Shown: positions 29,652 to 35,818 of the stretch, one piece after another
Layout: every line of letters starts with the position of its first letter
How positions within the stretch are numbered: position 1 is the stretch's first letter
NCBI GenBank assembly: GCA_041627475.1
Contig: JBFKQZ010000001.1
Coordinates: forward strand, 1 to 43,747
Source of the DNA: JBFGFG01 sp041627475
GTDB lineage: Bacteria; Actinomycetota; Nitriliruptoria; Nitriliruptorales; Nitriliruptoraceae
Length of the DNA stretch: 43,747 nt
Direction: 5' to 3'
Notes under the pieces: model-generated
Told to the model about the DNA's origin: nothing
What the model saw: the letters and a program-made list of their open reading frames with translations, nothing else
Databases searched by the model: none
Program-made: the position numbers and the translations under genes

Positions 29652-30451
29652 TCGATCACCAGGTCGTCGAGCCCCTCCGCCGCGGCCGGGACCTGCGGGT
29701 CCATCTGCTCGAGGGTCTGCACGACGATCTCGGCGACGGCGACGTCGCGGACCCACTTGCGGTCTGCTGGCACGACGTACCACGGCGCGAACGCGGTCGA
29801 GGTGGCGGCGATCGTCTCCTCGTACAGCTCGTGGTAGCGGTCCCAGTCCTGGCGGGTGTCGAGGTCGCCCGGGTCGAACTTCCAGCGCTTGTGCGGCCGG
29901 TCGAGCCGCGCCTGCAGCCGCTCCTTCTGCTCGTCCTTGCTGATGTGCAGCCAGATCTTGACGACGGTCGTGCCCTCCTCGACGAGGAGCCGCTCCCACT
30001 CGACGACGTGCCGCATCCGGCGCTGCGCGTGCTCGGCGTCGATGATGCCCAGGACCTGCGTGGTGACGACGTCCTCGTAGTGCGACCGGTTGAAGATCCC
30101 GATCTCGCCGCGACGAGGGGTGACCCGGTGGAGTCGCCAGAGGTAGTCGCGGTCGAGCTCGTTGCTGCTCGGTGCCTTGAACCCCTCGACGCGGACGCCC
30201 TGGGGGTTGATCCCCGTGGCGAGGCGACGGATCGTCCCGTCCTTGCCGGCGGTGTCCATGCCCTGGAGCACGACCAGCAGGGCCTGGCGGTCCTCGGCCC
30301 ACAGTCGCTCCTGCAGGTCCGCGATCCGGTCGACCAGCTCGTCCTGGCGCTCCTTGCCGGCGTCCTTGTCGGCCAGCCCCAGGTCGTCGCGGGTGTCGCG
30401 GGTGTCGAGCCCGGTGCGCTCGCCCGGGTCGACGCGGAGGTGTTCGATCAC
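29648..30451 (-). CDS. ppk2: Polyphosphate kinase 2 (PPK2) family protein
   Basis: 267 residues. PPK2 enzymes use polyphosphate to phosphorylate nucleotides (AMP/ADP/GDP). Walker A is in LLVVLQGMDTAGKDGTIRR, with the family block GFKAPSSNELDRDYLWRLH, the acidic metal motif IGIFNRSHYEDVV, the lid region around RLDRPHKRWKFDPGDL and the C-terminal VPADRKWVRDVAVAEI. The single domain and the FKAPS block resemble class III/I PPK2; direction and nucleotide preference cannot be read. GTG 30451 has GGAG upstream. It heads a two-gene unit with the membrane hydrolase and shares a 106-bp divergent region with the ATP-grasp gene. Confidence 0.94.
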   Translation of the reverse strand: MIEHLRVDPGERTGLDTRDTRDDLGLADKDAGKERQDELVDRIADLQERLWAEDRQALLVVLQGMDTAGKDGTIRRLATGINPQGVRVEGFKAPSSNELDRDYLWRLHRVTPRRGEIGIFNRSHYEDVVTTQVLGIIDAEHAQRRMRHVVEWERLLVEEGTTVVKIWLHISKDEQKERLQARLDRPHKRWKFDPGDLDTRQDWDRYHELYEETIAATSTAFAPWYVVPADRKWVRDVAVAEIVVQTLEQMDPQVPAAAEGLDDLVIE

Positions 30452-30490
30452 GGTGTGCTCCAGGGTCGTCGTCGCGGCCGCACCGTCCGG

Positions 30491-30496
30491 ACGCTA
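30491..30496 (-). promoter_or_regulatory. Putative -10 element of ppk2 (TAGCGT)
   Basis: TAGCGT on the minus strand, 39 nt before GTG 30451; mirrored by the same hexamer on the plus strand at 30523. Confidence 0.5.
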
Positions 30497-30522
30497 GTGG
30501 GCTCGACGCGCCCGGTCGCCGC

Positions 30523-30528
30523 TAGCGT
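30523..30528 (+). promoter_or_regulatory. Putative -10 element of the ATP-grasp gene (TAGCGT)
   Basis: TAGCGT, 29 nt before the presumed GTC start at 30558, followed by GGAGG (30548-30552). Confidence 0.5.
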
Positions 30529-30557
30529 CGCCGTCCGCCCACGCCTCGGAGGATCCC

Positions 30558-31433
30558 GTCCGCGTCGCCCTCGCCACCACCGCAGACCTGCCCGTCATGG
30601 ACCAGGACGAGGCCGTCGTCGCCGCCGCGCTGCACGACCGGGGTGTCCACGTCGACGAGGCCGAGTGGCGTGACGAGCGCGTCGACTGGGCCAGCTACGA
30701 CGCCGTCGTGATCCGCTCGACCTGGGACTACACCCAGGACGTGGACGGCTTCCTCGCCTGGGCCCGCCGGGTCGAGGCCGCCGGGACCCAGCTGCACAAT
30801 TCCGCGGAGGTCGTGCGCTGGAACACGCACAAGGGCTACCTGCTCGAGCTCGAGGAGCGGGGTGCCCCGATCGTCCCGACCGCGTGGCTCGGGCAGGGCG
30901 ACGAGGTCGACCTCGCGGCCCTCGCCGCCGCACGTCGCTGGGACGGCGTCGTGGCCAAGCCGGCCGTCGGGGCCGGCGCCGAGGGTCTGCTGGTCGTGCC
31001 GCCCGGCACCGACCCCGCTGCGCACCAGGCCACGTTCGCCCGGCTGGTTGCGGCCGGCGACGCGATGGTCCAGCCGTTCGTGCCGTCGGTGCGCGACGAG
31101 GGCGAGCTGTCGGTCGTCGTGGTCGACGGCGAGGTCAGCCACGCCGTGCGCAAGCGTCCGACGGGCGGCGACGTGCGCACCCAGATCGAGTTCGGCGCGC
31201 GGTACACGCCCGAGGATCCCGATCCGGACGCCGCGGCGCTCGCGGCGTGGCTGGTCGAGGCGACCGGCCACGACCTGCTGTACGCCCGTGTGGACCTGCT
31301 GGCCGACGACGACGGCACGTGGCTCCTCGGCGAGCTCGAGGCGGTGGAGCCGGCCCTGTTGTTCGCCTGGGCCGAGGGGAGCGCAGATCGCTTCGCGGAC
31401 GCCCTGCTGCGGCGCATCACGACCACGACCTGA
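30558..31433 (+). CDS. ATP-grasp domain protein, apparently starting at GTC
   Basis: About 291 residues. The N-terminus RVALATTADLP and the following DAVVIRSTWDYTQDVDGFLAWARRVEAAGT match the family of ATP-grasp proteins often annotated as RimK-like or glutathione-synthetase-like; WNTHKGYLLELEERGAPIVPT, VAKPAVGAGAEG, VQPFVPSVRDEGELSVVVVDG and LGELEAVEPALLF give the ATP- and Mg-binding parts. No ATG, GTG or TTG exists between the -10 box and codon 14. GTC 30558 lies five nt after GGAGG and begins exactly where homologues begin, while the first canonical start, ATG 30597, would delete the first beta-strand. Either GTC is used, or one base is a sequence error. Substrate unknown. Confidence 0.8.
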   Translation, partial: VRVALATTADLPVMDQDEAVVAAALHDRGVHVDEAEWRDERVDWASYDAVVIRSTWDYTQDVDGFLAWARRVEAAGTQLHNSAEVVRWNTHKGYLLELEERGAPIVPTAWLGQGDEVDLAALAAARRWDGVVAKPAVGAGAEGLLVVPPGTDPAAHQATFARLVAAGDAMVQPFVPSVRDEGELSVVVVDGEVSHAVRKRPTGGDVRTQIEFGARYTPEDPDPDAAALAAWLVEATGHDLLYARVDLLADDDGTWLLGELEAVEPALLFAWAEGSADRFADALLRRITTTT

Positions 31434-31490
31434 CCTGCGCGGCGACGAACCTTCCGTGCATGCTGTGCACCGACGACCAACGAGGACCTC

Positions 31491-32402
31491 ATGACTGACC
31501 AGCCGATGCGCGTGGCGATCTCCGGCTCGACGGGCCTGATCGGCGGCGCCCTGCGTGACCGCCTGCAGGCCGCCGGTCACGACACCGTGGCGATCGTCCG
31601 GCGCCGTGCGCAGGTCGGTGACGGCGACGTCTACTGGTCGCGTGACGAGGGTGTGGTCGACACCGAGGCACTCGCGCGCGTGGACGCCGTCGTCCACCTC
31701 GCCGGGGAACCGATCGGTGCCAAGCGCTGGACGCCCGAGCAGAAGCGCGAGATCAAGGCCAGCCGGGTCGAGGGCACGGCGCTGCTCGCCGGTGCGATGG
31801 CCGAGCTCGGTGCCGACGGCCCGCAGGTGCTCGTCCAGGGCTCGGCGGTCGGCTACTACGGCTCGCGCGGCGACGAGCGGCTGCCCGAGGACGCCGCGAG
31901 CGGCGACGACTTCCTGGCCGACGTGACGGTCGCGTGGGAGGCAGCTGCTGCGCCGGCGGTGGCCGCCGGCATCCGCGTCGCCTACGCCCGGACCGGCGTC
32001 GTCCTCGCCGAGCACGGCGACCTCATCGAGAAGGTCGAGCTGCCGTTCAAGCTGGGCGTCGGTGGCGTGATCGGCGACGGCTCGCAGTGGGTGCCGTGGA
32101 TCTCGCTGACCGACGAGGTCCGCGCGCTGCACTTCCTGCTGACGCACGACATCAGCGGGCCCGTCAACCTCGTGGCGCCCAACAGCGTCACGAATCGGCA
32201 GCTGACCAAGGCGATCGGCGAGGTCCTCAACCGGCCCACGGTGATCCCGACACCGACCTTCGGGATCCGCCTGCTCTACGGCGAGATGGGCGTGACGCTG
32301 GCGACCGCGTCGCAGCGGGTCGTGCCCGAGGTCCTGACCGAGGCCGGCTTCGAGTGGCAGGAGACCGACGTCCGCACGCCGCTGCGCCAGGCCTTCGCGT
32401 GA
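31491..32402 (+). CDS. TIGR01777-type NAD-dependent epimerase (YfcH/SulA-like)
   Basis: 303 residues of the extended short-chain dehydrogenase type. Rossmann motif VAISGSTGLIGGALRDRL at residues 7-24, then VVHLAGEPIGAKRWTPEQKREIKASRVEGT, the typical second signature, and SAVGYYGSRGDERLPEDA with the catalytic Tyr. The C-terminal DUF1731 region has PTPTFGIRLLYGEMG and ends EVLTEAGFEWQETDVRTPLRQAF. ATG 31491 has GAGGACC five nt upstream. Its stop overlaps the start of the FAD enzyme as GTGA, so both are co-translated. Members are linked by distribution to cell division and lipid metabolism, but no reaction is established. Confidence 0.95.
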   Translation: MTDQPMRVAISGSTGLIGGALRDRLQAAGHDTVAIVRRRAQVGDGDVYWSRDEGVVDTEALARVDAVVHLAGEPIGAKRWTPEQKREIKASRVEGTALLAGAMAELGADGPQVLVQGSAVGYYGSRGDERLPEDAASGDDFLADVTVAWEAAAAPAVAAGIRVAYARTGVVLAEHGDLIEKVELPFKLGVGGVIGDGSQWVPWISLTDEVRALHFLLTHDISGPVNLVAPNSVTNRQLTKAIGEVLNRPTVIPTPTFGIRLLYGEMGVTLATASQRVVPEVLTEAGFEWQETDVRTPLRQAFA

Positions 32403-33634
32403 CCGTCGCGGTCGTCGGGGCGGGGCTCGCCGGACTGGCGTGTGCCCGTCGCCTGCAGGCGGCCGGACGGGACGTCGTCGTGCTCGAGGCGAGCGACGGC
32501 GTGGGGGGTCGGGTCCGCACCGACCGCCACGGCGGCTTCCTCCTCGACCGCGGCTTCCAGGTCCTGCTGACCGGCTATCCGGCGGCGCAGGCCCAGCTCG
32601 ACCTCGAGGCGCTCCAGCTCCAGCCGTTCCGCCCGGGCGTCGTCATCCAGCTCGACGACGGCCCCACACGGCTCGCGGATCCCCTGCGTGACGTCGGTGC
32701 GGTCGCCGGCGGCCTCACCTCCCCGGCGCTCACGGTCGCCGACGGCGTGCGCCTGCTGGCGCTGCGTGCCTCGGTCCAGCTCCCCGCCGGCCAGCGGGTC
32801 GCGCACCGGCCCCAGACGACGACGCTGGCGCGGCTGCGGCGCCGCGGCTTCTCCGAGCGCGTGCTCACCCGCTTCTTCCAGCCGTTCCTCGCCGGGGTGT
32901 TCTTCGACGAGGGGCTGTCGACGTCGTCGCGGATGCTCGAGCTCGTCTTCCGGTCGTTCTTCGCCGGGGACGTCGCCGTGCCCGCCGCCGGGATGGGCGC
33001 CATGACGCAGCAGCTGGCGGACCGGCTCGCACCCGACACCGTGCGGCTGGACACGCCGGTCCGGGCCGTGGAGCCGGGCCGGGTCGTCCTCGACGACGAG
33101 GTCGTCGAGGCGGAGCACGTCGTGGTGGCCACCGACGGCCCGGCAGCACAGCAGCTGCTGGGGGAGGAGCGCCTCGCGATCCCGCCGGGGCGCGGCACCG
33201 CGACGTTGTGGTGGTCGGCACCGGCGTCGCCGGTCGGCGCCGCCGACCTCGTCCTCGACGGCGAGGGGCGGGGGCCGGTCAACAACCTCGCGGTCATGAG
33301 CGACGTCGCGCCGACCTACGCACCGCGGGGGCGCCACCTGGTCTGCGGCTCGGTGGTCGGCGTGCCCGAGGAGGGCGACGCCGAGCTCGACCGGCTGGCA
33401 CGGCAGCAGCTGCGCGGGTGGTACGGCACCCAGGTCGACGCGTGGGAGTTGCTGCGCGTCGACAGGATCGCGTGGGCGCAGCCGCGGCAGGACCCCAGCG
33501 ACCTGCCGAGCCTCGCTCGGTCCGTCGTGGTCGACGAGGGGCTGTGGGTCTGCGGTGACCACCGCGACACGGCTTCGATCCAGGGCGCCCTGGTGAGCGG
33601 CCGTCGCACGGCGACGGCCATCCTGTCGGCCTGA
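32399..33634 (+). CDS. FAD-dependent oxidoreductase, amine oxidase/protoporphyrinogen oxidase-like
   Basis: 411 residues. The dinucleotide-binding motif VAVVGAGLAGLACARRLQAAGRDVVVLEASDGVGGRVRTD opens the protein and includes the GG motif after the second strand. LLDRGFQVLLTGYP, the central substrate domain (RFFQPFLAGVFFDEGLSTSSRM) and the C-terminal FAD motif VCGDHRDTASIQGALVSGRRTA are as in the flavin amine oxidase superfamily (phytoene desaturase and HemY relatives). No TM anchor. The GTG start overlaps the epimerase stop. Substrate unknown; coupling to the epimerase suggests a common pathway. Confidence 0.92.
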   Translation: MTVAVVGAGLAGLACARRLQAAGRDVVVLEASDGVGGRVRTDRHGGFLLDRGFQVLLTGYPAAQAQLDLEALQLQPFRPGVVIQLDDGPTRLADPLRDVGAVAGGLTSPALTVADGVRLLALRASVQLPAGQRVAHRPQTTTLARLRRRGFSERVLTRFFQPFLAGVFFDEGLSTSSRMLELVFRSFFAGDVAVPAAGMGAMTQQLADRLAPDTVRLDTPVRAVEPGRVVLDDEVVEAEHVVVATDGPAAQQLLGEERLAIPPGRGTATLWWSAPASPVGAADLVLDGEGRGPVNNLAVMSDVAPTYAPRGRHLVCGSVVGVPEEGDAELDRLARQQLRGWYGTQVDAWELLRVDRIAWAQPRQDPSDLPSLARSVVVDEGLWVCGDHRDTASIQGALVSGRRTATAILSA

Positions 33635-33720
33635 CTCGCGCCGGAACTGGTCCCGGCGGGTCATTGGCTGCGGCTGCGCTGCTCGCCACGCTTCTCTTGG
33701 ATCGACGGATCGGGGGGACG

Positions 33721-35457
33721 GTGGCGCAGGGCGACGACGAGCTCGTCGCTGCAGCCATCGGGCCGACGTTGCAGCGGCTCGTGCGGATCGTCGCCCTGGC
33801 ACTGGCCGTGGGGGCGGTCACCGTGGCCGGACTCGCGGACGTCCTCGGCGTCCGCGACGGGGTGCCCAGCGTCGCCCGGTGGCTCGGTAGCGCCGGGCTC
33901 GCGGTGCTGGGCGCGCGTGCCGCGGCGATCCCGCTCGACGATCCGGCGACGGCCGTCCGCAACATGCGGACCGTCGCGTACTACCCGCTCCTGCTGGCAC
34001 TGCTCGGAGGGGGCTTCCACGTCAGCTTCGGCGCGACCCCGATCGTCAGCATGTTCCTGCTCTTCGTCGCCGTCTTCGCTGCCCTGTGGGTCCAGCAGCG
34101 CTGGCTCCTCGGCGTGATCGTCACGGTCGCGCTGGGCGTCCAGGTCATCGGCACCCTGCGGAGCCCTGCTCCCGACTGGTTCACCACCGCGGGCTTCCTG
34201 GTCGTCGCCTCGCTCGCGATCGTCGTCTCGCGAGCAGCTGGTGTCGGCTACCGCGCCGCTGTCGCCGAGCAGGTCGTCGAACGGCAGGAGGCACGTCGAC
34301 GGTCGAGCCGTCTCGGCATCGTCGCGGACGCGGCGCGGGACCTCCACGTGCTCGACCCCGACGTGCTGCTGGCCTCGATCGCCGACGTCGCGGGGCGGCT
34401 CGGGTGGCGTGAGGTCGGGATCTGGACGGCCCCGGGCGGGGCCGCAGGGGCGGGGGACGGACACGCCACGCCGCGGCCGGCGGCCGCGCTGCTCGAGGCC
34501 GTGGGTGACCGCGGTGGGACCACGACCGCGTCGGCGGAGACCGCTGCCCTGGCCACCTGGAGCGACGGGGTCGTGCGCGACACGGTCGGTGCGCCCCTGG
34601 TCGTGCACGGTGTGCTGCGCGGTGCCCTCGTCGTCGGGCGCCACGGTGCAGGCGTGGACGAGCACGAGGTCCGGCTCGTCGAGCTCCTGGCCGACCACGC
34701 GGCTCGCGCGCTTGAGCTGATGCAGGACCACGCGGCCACGCGCGTCTCGATCGACGGGACCGCGGCGCAGGCCGACTACCTCGGCACGGTGGCCCACGAG
34801 CTCCGCACCCCGCTCCAGTCGGTCCTCGGCTACGCCGAGACCGTCGAGCGGCGCTGGGACGCACTGAGCGAGGACGATCGTCGACAGATGATCACGCGTC
34901 TCTCGCGCAACGCCCAGGGGCTGCGACACGTGGTCGAGGCGATGCTGGACAACGCGCGGCTCGAGGCCGGGGCCGTCGAGCCACACCGTCGGCAGTTCAC
35001 GCTGGTGCCCGTGGTGCGGGAGGTCGTGGAGCGCCTCGCCGGGATGGCCACCGAGCACCAGGTCGTGGTCGAGGCGGCGGGCGCGCCCGACGGCGGCAGC
35101 TGCTGGGGCGACCCCCTCCTCCTCGAGCGTGTCGTCGAGAACCTCCTGAGCAACGCCATCCGGCACACGCCCGGACGCACGCGCGTCGAGGTCGTCATCG
35201 AGGTCCGGGGGGACGACCTCGCGGTCGTGGTCAGGGACGACGGCCCGGGGATCGCCCGTGCCGACGTCGACCGGCTCGGACGGCGGTTCTACCGGGCCGG
35301 GAGCGAGGGCGTGGTCCAGGGGGTCGGGCTCGGGCTGTCGTTCGTCGTCGAGGTGCTGCGACTGCACGGGGCCTCGCTCGACGTGCGGTCCACGCCGGGG
35401 GATGGCGCGGCCTTCAGCTTCTCGCTCGCGCGGTCGCCGGCGGCCGTCGACGCCTGA
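33721..35457 (+). CDS. Membrane sensor histidine kinase with GAF-like domain (orphan)
   Basis: 578 residues from GTG 33721, preceded by a G-rich ribosome site; a TTG at 33664 would add 19 residues. Four or five membrane helices occupy residues about 20-175 with only short loops, so the signal is probably sensed in or at the membrane. A GAF-like domain follows (about 195-345: DARDLHVLDPDVLLASIADVAGRLGW, GAPLVVHGVLRGALVVGR). The H-box VAHELRTPLQSVLGYAE carries His359; the N-box is ENLLSNAIRHTP, G1 DDGPGIA and G2 GVGLGLSFV. All catalytic boxes are intact. No response regulator gene is adjacent, so the partner lies elsewhere. Confidence 0.92.
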   Translation: MAQGDDELVAAAIGPTLQRLVRIVALALAVGAVTVAGLADVLGVRDGVPSVARWLGSAGLAVLGARAAAIPLDDPATAVRNMRTVAYYPLLLALLGGGFHVSFGATPIVSMFLLFVAVFAALWVQQRWLLGVIVTVALGVQVIGTLRSPAPDWFTTAGFLVVASLAIVVSRAAGVGYRAAVAEQVVERQEARRRSSRLGIVADAARDLHVLDPDVLLASIADVAGRLGWREVGIWTAPGGAAGAGDGHATPRPAAALLEAVGDRGGTTTASAETAALATWSDGVVRDTVGAPLVVHGVLRGALVVGRHGAGVDEHEVRLVELLADHAARALELMQDHAATRVSIDGTAAQADYLGTVAHELRTPLQSVLGYAETVERRWDALSEDDRRQMITRLSRNAQGLRHVVEAMLDNARLEAGAVEPHRRQFTLVPVVREVVERLAGMATEHQVVVEAAGAPDGGSCWGDPLLLERVVENLLSNAIRHTPGRTRVEVVIEVRGDDLAVVVRDDGPGIARADVDRLGRRFYRAGSEGVVQGVGLGLSFVVEVLRLHGASLDVRSTPGDGAAFSFSLARSPAAVDA

Positions 35458-35463
35458 GGCGGG

Positions 35464-35628
35464 TCAGCGACCGAGGAAGCGGGCGAGCACGCCGCGAGTG
35501 TCGCGCTCGTCGGCGCTGCAGCGGCACCGCTGGTCGTTCGGCACGCGGCGCATCACCTGGTCGACGTGGCTGCCGCAGCCGGTCCAGGTCGTCTTCTTGC
35601 ACGTGTTGCATCGGGTCGGGCTGCACAT
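35464..35628 (-). CDS. Cys-rich small protein (CNTCxKTTWxGCGxHVDQVM type)
   Basis: 54 residues from ATG 35628: six cysteines within the first 37 positions, in MCSPTRCNTCKKTTWTGCG and HVDQVMRRVPNDQRCRC. The C-x-x-C-x-K/G-x-T-W-x-G-C-G-x-H pattern recurs in small hypothetical proteins of many actinobacteria and other bacteria, as I recall, and looks like a zinc- or other metal-binding knuckle. No function is known. There is no strong Shine-Dalgarno sequence next to the ATG (GGAG is about 11 nt away). A palindromic operator with an embedded -10 box (35673-35688) lies 45 nt upstream, the same type as in front of the rhodanese lipoprotein gene. It ends 6 nt from the histidine kinase stop. Confidence 0.75.
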   Translation of the reverse strand: MCSPTRCNTCKKTTWTGCGSHVDQVMRRVPNDQRCRCSADERDTRGVLARFLGR

Positions 35629-35672
35629 GGGAGGGAGGCTCCGGTTCGTGGGGTGACTGAGGTGCACCACGT

Positions 35673-35688
35673 AAATGTACGGACATTT
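35673..35688 (-). promoter_or_regulatory. Operator with embedded -10 element upstream of the Cys-rich protein gene
   Basis: Read on the minus strand: AAATGT-CCGT-ACATTT, a perfect palindrome around CCGT. TACATT (minus, 35679-35674) is the -10 box, with TTGCAC 18 nt upstream as a possible -35. Core and -10 offset equal those at 6651-6670. It also lies about 130 nt upstream of the plus-strand M19-like gene. Confidence 0.6.
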
Positions 35689-35818
35689 GCACGCGGAGTG
35701 CAACCGGCCGCCGCGCGACCCTGGCCGAACGGGAGGTGGGACGTGTCCTGACGTCGAATGCCTCGTTGGGGCCGGTGGATCCGCTGGGTCCCGTCCCGCC
35801 GCGTCCTCGGAGCCTCCC

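Noticed and set aside
30597..31433. ATP-grasp gene as an N-terminally truncated pseudogene
   Set aside because: The frame is intact through the expected first strand and has promoter and ribosome site at the right distance; only the start codon is unusual.
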